A program made the position numbers and the translations under genes. The notes under the pieces were generated by a model, which was given only the letters and a program-made list of their open reading frames with translations, ran no database searches and was not told where the DNA came from. This document shows positions 1-7,583 of a DNA stretch of 13,121 nt, in pieces. Numbering within the stretch: position 1 is the first letter of the stretch; each line of letters opens with the position of its first letter. The DNA is from an uncultured Clostridia bacterium (GTDB lineage: Bacteria; Bacillota; Clostridia; Peptostreptococcales; Anaerovoracaceae): NCBI GenBank assembly GCA_937928455.1, contig CALFUG010000253.1, positions 1-13,121 of the forward strand, read 5' to 3'.

Positions 1-815
1 TCGAAACTAGTTTCTAATGCTTCTTCCGTTTTCTGCATTCCATCCTGATTGCTTTCCGTGTGAATCGAATGGGTAATGCCTTGCCCATTGAAAATGTCAC
101 TAATCTTTCCAATTGCATGAACCTGCATCCCCTTTTTTACCACCTTGTCCAACAAGGTTTCTTCCGGAGGAGAGACGGCATAATCCTTTCGGTCCGATGT
201 TCTGATACGTTTTCCCTCTATGATTTCGTAGGGTCTTGCAATCACTCTCCCGCAAGCCACATCTCCCACCAACATTTTTCGAGCAATCTCACAAATCTCA
301 TAAAGCTTATTCAAGGGAATGATATCAACATTGGCGGCAATTTGAAAGACACTATCCGCAGAAGTATATACGATAGGATTTCCTGTTTCCTCGTGTAACG
401 GTCCCAATTTCTCAATGATTTCTGTACCGGAAGCCGGATAGTTACCCAGTGTTTTCATGCCAATGGCCATTTCGAATTCTTCAATGAAAGATATTGGAAA
501 ACCCTCCGGATATGTTTTAAATGGCTCTTCCGTATAAATTCCGGCAATTTCCCAATGTCCGGTAATGGTGTCTTTCCCTTTGGAGGCTTCGGCCAACCTT
601 CCATAACTTCCTGCCATGGACTGTGAGGAGTCTCCATCCCATTTCACACCGTCTATATTTCCCAGTCCAAGATGAATTAAGTGGGGAATTTTTAAGTCCG
701 GTGTTTCTTTTAGGATGCTTCCAAGGGTATTGCTCCCTTCATCCCCATACAAAGATGCATCCGGTAAAGCACCAATTCCTAGACTGTCCAGTACGATTAT
801 GATAACCCTTTTCAT
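1..815 (-). CDS. deoB: Phosphopentomutase DeoB (C-terminal part cut by window edge)
   Basis: This enzyme interconverts ribose (or deoxyribose) 1-phosphate and 5-phosphate, linking nucleoside breakdown to the pentose phosphate pathway in the cytoplasm. About 271 of the usual roughly 390-400 residues are present; the 3' end runs off the left edge. The reading frame is open throughout and begins MKRVIIIVLDSLGIGALPDA, with the alkaline-phosphatase-superfamily metal ligand Asp10. The segment GKDTITGHWE holds Thr85, which lines up with the phosphorylated threonine of the Bacillus enzyme. Further family signatures are ASGTEIIEKLG, IVYTSADSVFQIAA, GRVIARPYE and the stretch AIGKISDIFNGQGITHS. The start ATG overlaps the TGA of the upstream metallophosphoesterase gene by four bases (ATGA), so translation is probably coupled. 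It is the last visible gene of the run that starts with the LtaS-like genes. Confidence 0.96.
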   Translation of the reverse strand, partial: MKRVIIIVLDSLGIGALPDASLYGDEGSNTLGSILKETPDLKIPHLIHLGLGNIDGVKWDGDSSQSMAGSYGRLAEASKGKDTITGHWEIAGIYTEEPFKTYPEGFPISFIEEFEMAIGMKTLGNYPASGTEIIEKLGPLHEETGNPIVYTSADSVFQIAANVDIIPLNKLYEICEIARKMLVGDVACGRVIARPYEIIEGKRIRTSDRKDYAVSPPEETLLDKVVKKGMQVHAIGKISDIFNGQGITHSIHTESNQDGMQKTEEALETSF

Positions 816-1522
816 AATATTTTCTCCGGTTTCCCCTTCAGATAATCGAAGGCTACAAGACGGTAATTTACCTGGTTATAAATCCCTTGAATACTTCTTC
901 TGTGATTTTCCATCCCATGGAGATGCCCATATACCACGGTATCCACCCCAAACTCTTCAAATATACGGGTAAATCCCGAATCCTCCAACTGATCGTTGGT
1001 GGGCGGGAAATGAATCATGGCTATAATTTTTCCTTCTTGCCCCTTCCCATATCCTGCCAAAGCCGCCGCTTCCAACGACATTCGAATTCTTAGCAGCTCT
1101 CTTTCATAAATCTTCAGGTCTTGTGCTTTAAAATCTTCATTCCCGGGGCAAGTCCATCCTCTACTTCCACAGATTGCCACATTTTCATAAATGTAGAAAT
1201 CATTTTGCAGAAAAAACAAATCCTCATAAAGCAGGTTGAGTCGTTTAATAGAGGTCCACCAAAGATCGTGATTTCCTTTTATCAAAACCTTTTTCCCGGG
1301 TCGATCATGGATATAATCCAAGTCTGCCATGGCCTCCGGTAGCTTAAGAGCCCATGAAATATCTCCACATAATAGAACCAAATCCTCTTCTGAAATGGTG
1401 GAATCCCATGCCTCCATTAAACGGTCAGCATGTTCTTCCCACTCACTTCCGAACACATCCATTGGTTTTTCAATGTTTTCATTCAAAGACAGATGCAAGT
1501 CTCCGATGGCATAAATATTCAC
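812..1522 (-). CDS. Calcineurin-like metallophosphoesterase (COG1768-type)
   Basis: A cytoplasmic two-metal phosphohydrolase of unknown substrate, 236 residues from the GTG at 1522. The metal-binding motifs appear in the canonical order: Asp8-x-His10 in GDLHLS, Asp54 in GDISW, Asn84-His85-Asp86 in GNHD, His171 in MIHFPP, and His200/His202 in GHLHG. There is no signal peptide or membrane span. The start is set by an AAAGGAGG ribosome binding site: GTG at 1522 sits 5 bases from it, whereas the in-frame TTG at 1525 is only 2 bases away. The gene lies 11 bases behind rmuC and overlaps deoB by 4 bases. It resembles the clostridial predicted-phosphohydrolase group rather than YfcE or the CpdA cAMP phosphodiesterase, but that sub-family placement is from memory. 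The neighbourhood does not reveal the substrate. Confidence 0.9.
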   Translation of the reverse strand: MNIYAIGDLHLSLNENIEKPMDVFGSEWEEHADRLMEAWDSTISEEDLVLLCGDISWALKLPEAMADLDYIHDRPGKKVLIKGNHDLWWTSIKRLNLLYEDLFFLQNDFYIYENVAICGSRGWTCPGNEDFKAQDLKIYERELLRIRMSLEAAALAGYGKGQEGKIIAMIHFPPTNDQLEDSGFTRIFEEFGVDTVVYGHLHGMENHRRSIQGIYNQVNYRLVAFDYLKGKPEKIL

Positions 1523-1527
1523 CAAGG

Positions 1528-1535
1528 CCTCCTTT
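1528..1535 (-). promoter_or_regulatory. Ribosome binding site deciding the metallophosphoesterase start
   Basis: AAAGGAGG on the minus strand. It overlaps the TAA stop of rmuC (1534-1536) and lies 5 bases before the GTG at 1522, which makes GTG more likely than the TTG at 1525. Because it touches the rmuC stop codon, ribosomes ending rmuC could reload here. Confidence 0.75.
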
Positions 1536-2706
1536 ACTCTTCTTCGAACTCCTTTTCTTCCAACAATGAATCATCATCCAATCCCAACAACTCCTTGGTC
1601 ATATCTTCATCCAAGCTGGCTATGCTGTTCAGTTTTCTTTGGATGCTTCTGGTTCGAACCCCTACCAATTTATCCAGCTCCGTATTGGCTTGGTTGATTC
1701 TGGCCTGTGTTTGAACCAGCACCTGTCCAAATTTATCAAATTCCGTTTTTACTGCCCCTAAAACGGTCCATACCTCACTGGAATGGCGCTGAATTGCCAG
1801 AGTCTTGAATCCCATTTGAAGACTGTTTAATAGGGCCGCCATGGTAGTAGGTCCGGCAATATTCACCTTGTAATCCTTTTGTAAAGCTTCCACCAAACCG
1901 TGTCTCACCACTTCCGCATACAGTCCTTCCACCGGCAAGAACAGAATGGCAAAATCCGTAGTATATGGCGCTTCAATGTATTTATCATGTATATCCTTGG
2001 CAGCGGTTTTAATGGCCCGTTCCAAGGTCTTATAGGCTGCTTCTACCTGTTCTTGTGCCCCACCATCATAGGCTTCTAATAGCTTTAAATAGGGTTCCTG
2101 CGGAAACTTGGCATCTATGGGAAGCCATACGGTTCCATGTTGGTCTCCCGGCAATTTAATGGCAAATTCTACGCGATCCGAGCCGGTAGACTTTGTCACT
2201 ACATTTTCTTCGTACTGCTCTTTGCTGAGAAGCTGTTCCAAAATAGCCCCTAATTGTATCTCCCCCAATATACCCCGGGTCTTTACATTGGATAGCACCT
2301 TTTTCAAATCACCCACACCATTGGCCAAGGTTTGCATTTCTCCCAGACCTTTATATACCTGCTCCAGACGATCCGATACCAGCCGAAAGGATTGCCCGAT
2401 TTTATCCTCCAGGGTTTTCTGCAGCTTTTCGTCCACCGTTTCCCGCATTTCTCCCAGTCTTTTGTTCTGGTCTTCTTGCATGGCATTCAAACGATACTCC
2501 ATAGATGAACGAATATACTCCAGTTTTTGCTCTTGGAGCATGGACACATCTGTCATTTTTGATTGGATAAATTGAACAGTCTCCCCACGGCTTTCGCGAA
2601 TTTCCTTTTTTAAATTACTGTTTTGTACCACGGACACACCCAATACTACCAACAGTAGTATTGGAATGGCCATATAAAACCAAAGCAATGAACCTTCCAT
2701 AATCAT
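1534..2706 (-). CDS. rmuC: RmuC family DNA-recombination protein
   Basis: RmuC limits rearrangements at inverted repeats in E. coli; its conserved domain is related to restriction-endonuclease folds, but the biochemical activity is poorly defined. The protein has 390 residues. Residues about 8-27 form a hydrophobic N-terminal anchor (LWFYMAIPILLLVVLGVSVV). Residues about 30-130 are a long charged coiled coil containing repeated EMRET/EDKIGQSF-type heptads. The RmuC domain follows at about 130-350, recognised by RGILGEIQLGAILEQLLS, FAIKLPG, LPIDAKFPQEPY, FAILFLPVEGLYAEVV and NIAGPTTMAALLNSLQMGF. The C terminus is acidic. Two ATG codons (2706 and 2700) are possible starts; GGAAGGAAAGG lies upstream of both. 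It begins 21 bases after the second LtaS-like gene with no terminator between, so it is probably in the same transcript. Confidence 0.95.
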   Translation of the reverse strand: MIMEGSLLWFYMAIPILLLVVLGVSVVQNSNLKKEIRESRGETVQFIQSKMTDVSMLQEQKLEYIRSSMEYRLNAMQEDQNKRLGEMRETVDEKLQKTLEDKIGQSFRLVSDRLEQVYKGLGEMQTLANGVGDLKKVLSNVKTRGILGEIQLGAILEQLLSKEQYEENVVTKSTGSDRVEFAIKLPGDQHGTVWLPIDAKFPQEPYLKLLEAYDGGAQEQVEAAYKTLERAIKTAAKDIHDKYIEAPYTTDFAILFLPVEGLYAEVVRHGLVEALQKDYKVNIAGPTTMAALLNSLQMGFKTLAIQRHSSEVWTVLGAVKTEFDKFGQVLVQTQARINQANTELDKLVGVRTRSIQRKLNSIASLDEDMTKELLGLDDDSLLEEKEFEEE

Positions 2707-2727
2707 ACCTTTCCTTCCCGCCCCTTG

Positions 2728-5007
2728 TTACTGCCGCAGAAGGATATCTTTCTCTTTCACATACAACTTGACATCCAAGCGCGATTTCATTTGCAAATAA
2801 TCGATTCGATTTTCTTCCGTTACGACGAAGCCGTCCACTTGATTCACTTCAGCGAAAGAAACCAAGTCATCATATGACATTTCTGTAGCCTCTGGATTAA
2901 TGACAATCGTATGATATCCCAAATATTCCAGCTTTGAATAGTCCTGGGTAGAGTCTTCCATATATGGGATAATGCGACTTCTCATTTCCAAAAACTCCTC
3001 GTTGGAGGTTTCATCTACATATAGAATCGCTCCCGTGACTCCCTTTTTGCCGGAATATTCCACTTCAAACTTCTTCAGAATATTATAGAGATGATGGGAA
3101 CTCACTGCTAATATTTCTTTTGGGTTTTCTCGAAGCCAATCCACCATCTCATCTAATTCCTCTGCTGAATTCTGATGAAAATTATATATAGGAATCTTTC
3201 TGGGGAGAGGTGTAGGATCCGCCTGTTCCCCCAATAGCTCTGAAATGCTGCGGCCCTCTAGCAAAACCTGTCTTGTAACATCGTTGTATAAGTAATATTC
3301 CGATACTTCCACGGCCTGTTTTGCCGCCTTGTATTCCTCATAGTAATCCTGGATATTCAATGGCTCATGGGTGATGCGGTTCCATGCCTTGCTATTCTTG
3401 AATATTCCATCCCGACTCATCTCAAATACGATATCATCCATAATGAAAGAGCCTTTTAACATATGCAATTGAAGGGGTGCAAATCCGGTTTGTGCGGTGA
3501 ATAGATTTTGCCCCAAGTAAATGGTGTTCAGTTCCTCAACACCCATCAAATAGCTGATGGTAGGAAATAAATCCAACTGTCCCCCGGAGGTAGATATGGT
3601 TTCTGTTCTCTCATGGCCCGGTATATGTATCAATAGAGGAATGTGATTCATTTCGTCATAGGTATACTCTTTTCCCAACCATTGAGTCACCAGCTGTGAC
3701 AGTTTGCTATCCGCCTTGGTAATTCCATAATGATCTCCATATAGTACAAATACGGAATTTTCGTAAAGGCCGGCCTCTTTCATTCCTTCCAAAAACTCAC
3801 CTAGACAATGGTCCGAATAATGAACCGAGTTTAAATAATTCCCAAACAGGTTTTGATCTTGGGGTTCGATATCAATTTCCTGTAATTGTTCCGGTAACCC
3901 AAAGGGATTGTGGGTAGATAGTGTAATCAAAAAGCTATAGTAGGGTTGTGCCAAGCCCTTTAATTCTTCAATGGTCTGTTGGAAAAAGGCGCTGTCACTA
4001 ATGCCAACGATATTTCCACCCCCGATTTCCGGAATATTATCACTGATATAATCATCTCCACCCTTAAAGTAGTCGAAGCCAAGCTTGGGGTATATGTTTT
4101 CTCGATTCCAGAAGTCCTTCTCAAAGCCGTGAAATACCGCAGTTTGATATCCCTTTTCTTTCATAACCTTTGGAAGCCCGTAAAAATAGTTGTCTTCAAA
4201 CAATTGGTAGGTATAGCTTTCTATGCTTCCTAACAGGGAGTGATTCACAGAAAACTCCGCATCCGATGTATTTCCCGCTCCCAATTGACAGTAGAAATTA
4301 TCAAAGTAGTAGGTTCCCGGCTCTTGGATTAATTGATTCAACACCGGAGTCAATTCCTGGCCATAATAGTCCCTCTGAAGCACCATGCTTTGCATGGACT
4401 CCATCTGTATCATCACTAGATTTTTGCCTTCCGCTATACCAAATAAATCTCCTCCTAATTGACCTTCATAAGTGTTAGTAGCCAGATAATAACCGGTTTC
4501 TGCCGAAACATTTTCGCCTACCATATAAGAAAGGATATCCCGAAGATGATAGGAAAAGAATTCCTGCTTGTGGATGGACTTGCCCAAAACCGTCTGAAAG
4601 GGATTGGTTAGGAGTAAACCAATCAATAGCAATGCTATCACTCCTTTCGCCCATTGGGGCTTTTTATGGCCCAGAGCCACCAGCCAACGGCCATGTCTCT
4701 CCGCCCTTCTTCTGGCCTTTAACAATTGGAAATCCGTCATAGGTTTGAGAAGTTTATAGTTGATCTTGGCAGTCATAACCGTCTGCTGCCACTTCCTCTT
4801 CATCCTATTTATCCATTCCATGGGGGAATTCACATGATTGCTAGCTCTGATGCCCCAGGGTATTGGTTGATTTTTCTTTTTAAGAACATCAAAAGGTAAC
4901 ATGGTTCTTAGACTTACAACGTTAATTCTAAGTTTCATGTATATCTTTTCGCTTCTTCTCGCATACCACTGGATTCGGCTACTAATAAATAGCCCGATAC
5001 GTTCCAT
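2728..5007 (-). CDS. LtaS-like sulfatase, second copy, with degenerate GDPD-like C-terminal half-domain
   Basis: Predicted membrane-anchored, extracellular phosphoglycerol transferase of the lipoteichoic acid synthase type, 759 residues from the ATG at 5007. The sulfatase-fold catalytic residues of LtaS are all visible: Glu203 (IQMES), nucleophile Thr247 (GNTSDAEF), His293/Trp300/Arg302 (FHGFEKDFWNR), His366 (LSTHNPF), Asp425-His426 (YGDHYG). Only one membrane span is seen, about residues 121-138, equivalent to LtaS span 5; spans 1-4 are absent. In their place is a basic, hydrophilic N-terminal stretch of about 115 residues. After the catalytic domain, residues about 609-745 look like the second half of a GDPD barrel (EMVDWLRENPKEILAV, SRIIPYM, GYHTIVINPEA, VDGFVVTEEN). 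The start is uncertain. ATG 5007 has GGAAG 6 bases upstream but overlaps the previous gene by 26 bases; ATG 4938 avoids overlap but has a poor ribosome site; a TTG at 5031 is also in frame. It is a paralogue of the gene just upstream. Confidence 0.88.
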   Translation of the reverse strand: MERIGLFISSRIQWYARRSEKIYMKLRINVVSLRTMLPFDVLKKKNQPIPWGIRASNHVNSPMEWINRMKRKWQQTVMTAKINYKLLKPMTDFQLLKARRRAERHGRWLVALGHKKPQWAKGVIALLLIGLLLTNPFQTVLGKSIHKQEFFSYHLRDILSYMVGENVSAETGYYLATNTYEGQLGGDLFGIAEGKNLVMIQMESMQSMVLQRDYYGQELTPVLNQLIQEPGTYYFDNFYCQLGAGNTSDAEFSVNHSLLGSIESYTYQLFEDNYFYGLPKVMKEKGYQTAVFHGFEKDFWNRENIYPKLGFDYFKGGDDYISDNIPEIGGGNIVGISDSAFFQQTIEELKGLAQPYYSFLITLSTHNPFGLPEQLQEIDIEPQDQNLFGNYLNSVHYSDHCLGEFLEGMKEAGLYENSVFVLYGDHYGITKADSKLSQLVTQWLGKEYTYDEMNHIPLLIHIPGHERTETISTSGGQLDLFPTISYLMGVEELNTIYLGQNLFTAQTGFAPLQLHMLKGSFIMDDIVFEMSRDGIFKNSKAWNRITHEPLNIQDYYEEYKAAKQAVEVSEYYLYNDVTRQVLLEGRSISELLGEQADPTPLPRKIPIYNFHQNSAEELDEMVDWLRENPKEILAVSSHHLYNILKKFEVEYSGKKGVTGAILYVDETSNEEFLEMRSRIIPYMEDSTQDYSKLEYLGYHTIVINPEATEMSYDDLVSFAEVNQVDGFVVTEENRIDYLQMKSRLDVKLYVKEKDILLRQ

Positions 5008-6988
5008 TTTCCGCTTCCAAGACGTAAGCAAAAATTTCTTCCTCCCTTAAATTCTCTATATCGTCTTCCGCCAAGTAAGAATTGGCTATCAAAGCCCACA
5101 CACGATGACTTTTCGCGAAACTTTTCTGCAATTCCCAGTTCATATCTTCTACATCCACCCCCATAATGCCTTCATATCGGCCGGAATAGTCTTCACTGCT
5201 TCGATAGATGGGAATCATTTGGTTTGCGGCTGCTTCGCTTCGCTCTTTTGTATATTGCATGAGATAGTCGCCGCTTTTGGGGATGTCCACCACCACCTGG
5301 GCATTTCCATGGTCTTCCATCCAGTGAATCAATTCCTGCCAACTCATCCCCATTTGGTTATCCATACCGTATAATACGAAGGGTACACTATCCTCATCCC
5401 AGTCTGCCCGAATACATATGGTTTGATATCCCTGTCGAACCACCTCATTCAATGCATCTAACGCATTATCCGAAACATCGCCGCCATGGGGATATTCCAA
5501 AAGGGCCATCACATCGGGATGGGTCCGGGATATTTTTTCGCCATCAATATCTGACAGTTGCTTTCCCTCTAAATAAATCTTTCGAAGCGCATCGCTTTTT
5601 AAAATGTATTCCGATGTGTTCACGATATCAATGCTTCTCTTGTGACCTTCTCTCGCCTGTTCAACGGGGATTTTATTCCCTGTACTAGTGTCCCAGGCTT
5701 CTCCGTTTTCAAAGATACCATCACGACTCATCACATATACCATATCATCGCTTATAAAAGAACCTTTGGGCATATATGTTTGTTGTGCCACAAATCCTTG
5801 GTTTACTGTATAAAGATTATGTCCAACATAAAGGGTGTCCAACCTTTCCCATCCCATCAAGTAAGCGATAGTCGGCAGTATATCGGTTTGCCCCCCCACC
5901 GTTGATATTTCTTTGGGCAAAGGAGACTCCGGGGAAGGGATATGAATCAATAAGGGAACATTCAACATGTCTAACGGTCCATAAGGATGGCCTAATAGTC
6001 GTTCCATGCTTTCATCTATTTCCGGGGAATGGGTCAACCCCACGTGATCCCCATAAAGCACAAACAGCGTGTTCTCATATAGTCCCGCATCCTTCATCTG
6101 TTGGAAAAACACACCGAGGGAGTAGTCTGTATACGCCACACTATTTAAGTAGTTCCCCACTAAAGTCCCTTGGTCTTCCGGCAATAAATCAATAAACCGA
6201 TATTGGGGAAGCATTTCATAGGGGTGATGATTGGATAAACTGATAACCATGCCATAGAACGGCTGATTTAGCTCTTTCATCAGCGCAACAGTTTGAGGAT
6301 AGAACTCGGAGTCCGTTAAACCCCAACCCATCCATTCCGTCATGGTATAGTCCCCGTCCCTGCCTTGATCATTCAAGCCGCCGTAAAATCTTTGAAACCC
6401 AATGGCAGGATACGCTTCTTCTCGATTCCAAAATGTGGTATCTTCAAAAGCATGAAATACGGCTGTATCATACCCCTGTTCCCCTAGCAACACCGGTAAA
6501 CCTCGGAAATAGTTTTCCGAAAACAGTTTATAGGTATAACTGGCCAATGTCCCATATAGGGAGTGGTTGGCGGCAAATTCCGCATCCGATGTGTTTCCAC
6601 TGCCAATTTGTTGATAAAACCTTGGGAAATAAGTGGAATTCTCTTCCATAAGATCATTGAGATTCGGTGTTAGTTCCTGGCCATTATAGGTTTCCCCCAT
6701 CACAAAATTTTGCAACGATTCCACCTGAATGATAACGATATTCCGATTTTCCGCCACCCCAAACTGAGGACCATTTTTTTCCATCCCGTAGTCCTTGGAC
6801 AGCCCATTCATTTGGCTATCGCTACCATTCGGCCAAAAACTATTGACTATATCTTTGAGATGATAAGCAAAAAACTCTTGATTGCCCAATGAAGTGAGAA
6901 ACAAAGATTGAAACGGGTTCCAAATAACCAGGGTCAGTAATAGGGCTCCCAATGCCAGTACCGCCCTTTTATACCTACGTTCTTTCAT
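4982..6988 (-). CDS. LtaS-like sulfatase, first copy: span 5, catalytic domain and GDPD-like domain
   Basis: Predicted lipoteichoic-acid-synthase-type phosphoglycerol transferase acting outside the membrane, 668 residues from the ATG at 6988. One span (about residues 9-29, ALGALLLTLVIW) matches LtaS span 5. Catalytic residues are intact: Glu90 (IQVES), Thr133 (GNTSDAEF), His179/Trp187/Arg189 (FHAFEDTTFWNR), His254 (SNHHPY), Asp314-His315 (YGDHVG). Residues about 500-660 resemble a whole but degenerate GDPD barrel: HGG for the usual HRG, NALDALNEVVRQGYQTI for the NTLEAF helix and second strand, VVVDIPK, MIPIYRSSEDY, and VWALIANSY near the end. The usual acidic metal ligands and the HD motif are missing, so hydrolysis is unlikely. 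The start codon lies inside the last codons of the four-span gene (11-14 base overlap) with no clear ribosome site, so translation would rely on coupling. An adjacent in-frame GTG at 6991 is also possible. Together with the previous gene it would make one full-length LtaS, so a frameshift break is a live alternative. Confidence 0.9.
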   Translation of the reverse strand: MKERRYKRAVLALGALLLTLVIWNPFQSLFLTSLGNQEFFAYHLKDIVNSFWPNGSDSQMNGLSKDYGMEKNGPQFGVAENRNIVIIQVESLQNFVMGETYNGQELTPNLNDLMEENSTYFPRFYQQIGSGNTSDAEFAANHSLYGTLASYTYKLFSENYFRGLPVLLGEQGYDTAVFHAFEDTTFWNREEAYPAIGFQRFYGGLNDQGRDGDYTMTEWMGWGLTDSEFYPQTVALMKELNQPFYGMVISLSNHHPYEMLPQYRFIDLLPEDQGTLVGNYLNSVAYTDYSLGVFFQQMKDAGLYENTLFVLYGDHVGLTHSPEIDESMERLLGHPYGPLDMLNVPLLIHIPSPESPLPKEISTVGGQTDILPTIAYLMGWERLDTLYVGHNLYTVNQGFVAQQTYMPKGSFISDDMVYVMSRDGIFENGEAWDTSTGNKIPVEQAREGHKRSIDIVNTSEYILKSDALRKIYLEGKQLSDIDGEKISRTHPDVMALLEYPHGGDVSDNALDALNEVVRQGYQTICIRADWDEDSVPFVLYGMDNQMGMSWQELIHWMEDHGNAQVVVDIPKSGDYLMQYTKERSEAAANQMIPIYRSSEDYSGRYEGIMGVDVEDMNWELQKSFAKSHRVWALIANSYLAEDDIENLREEEIFAYVLEAENGTYRAIY

Positions 6989-7514
6989 CACGAATCACTG
7001 ATTTTCGCCACGGTATTTTATGTAGAAAAAATACCACATAAATGATAACCACATCCAGAAACAACAAAAAGAATGTGGGACGAATCACTTCTTTGATGCT
7101 TTCCCCAATATCACCCAAAACCTCCGCGGCACCTAACATCCCCACCGACAAATATCGGTTGAAGTAACTGGAATAGGTAACATCGGAAAACATGAGAATA
7201 GTAAGTAGTGTAAACAAAATAAGGGGAATCCACTTGTTTCTAAAAAAAGAAAACAAAATTCCCACTAACATTAACGTGGTAATCCAAATGAAAAACACGT
7301 TGGTTGTTATATTCATCAAGTGATAAAATAACATTAGTTTTCCCATCACCAATAGGATGGCGATCAACCCAAGGATTCCATACTTCTTTTTGGTAGAGTC
7401 TATCAGCTTCCGCAAAAACTGTGCGGCACCTCTTGCTTTCTTACACACAAAAACAACGACCGCTTTTGCCCTCTTTGTAAGAAACTCCCGGCTTGTTTTT
7501 AAACTATTTTCCAT
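6975..7514 (-). CDS. Four-span membrane protein equal to the N-terminal membrane domain of LtaS (detached)
   Basis: A 179-residue integral membrane protein. After a basic cytoplasmic N terminus (residues 1-45) there are four hydrophobic spans at about 46-66, 73-91, 95-112 and 147-165. The loop after the third span (SDVTYSSYFNRYLSV) and the amphipathic IGESIKEVIRP stretch resemble the membrane domain of lipoteichoic acid synthases, which normally continues directly into a fifth span and the sulfatase domain. Here the frame stops (TAG, 6975-6977) just before that fifth span, which is encoded by the next gene in another frame. It may be a real membrane subunit, or the 5' half of an ltaS broken by a single indel. 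No Shine-Dalgarno sequence precedes the ATG, and the -10 box ends only 6 bases before it. Confidence 0.82.
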   Translation of the reverse strand: MENSLKTSREFLTKRAKAVVVFVCKKARGAAQFLRKLIDSTKKKYGILGLIAILLVMGKLMLFYHLMNITTNVFFIWITTLMLVGILFSFFRNKWIPLILFTLLTILMFSDVTYSSYFNRYLSVGMLGAAEVLGDIGESIKEVIRPTFFLLFLDVVIIYVVFFLHKIPWRKSVIRDERT

Positions 7515-7520
7515 AGATTG

Positions 7521-7549
7521 ATTATACTAGAAAAACCCCCTATTATCAA
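7521..7549 (-). promoter_or_regulatory. Near-consensus sigma-A promoter for the LtaS-like operon, abutting the start codon
   Basis: On the minus strand, TTGATA (7549-7544), a 17-base spacer and a perfect TATAAT (7526-7521). The ATG of the four-span gene starts 6 bases after the -10 box, so transcription should begin on or next to the ATG, giving a leaderless or nearly leaderless message. The spacer contains GGGGGTTTTT. The promoter lies directly behind the coaB terminator, so this is a transcription-unit boundary. Confidence 0.75.
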
Positions 7550-7583
7550 TGAGATTTGCCCGCCCACCTAAATTCTTTTCATG

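Noticed and set aside
60..398. 112-residue plus-strand open frame
   Set aside because: Fully antisense to deoB, whose conserved motifs run through the same bases; no start signal or domain.
2108..2575. 155-residue plus-strand open frame opposite rmuC
   Set aside because: It is serine/cysteine/arginine rich with no ribosome site or recognisable domain, and lies fully antisense to the well-supported rmuC; it is a shadow of that gene's codon use.
6978..6994. Programmed +1 frameshift joining the two LtaS halves
   Set aside because: No known slippery codon context, rare-codon pause or stimulating structure is visible in the short shared window; coupling or a simple indel is more economical.
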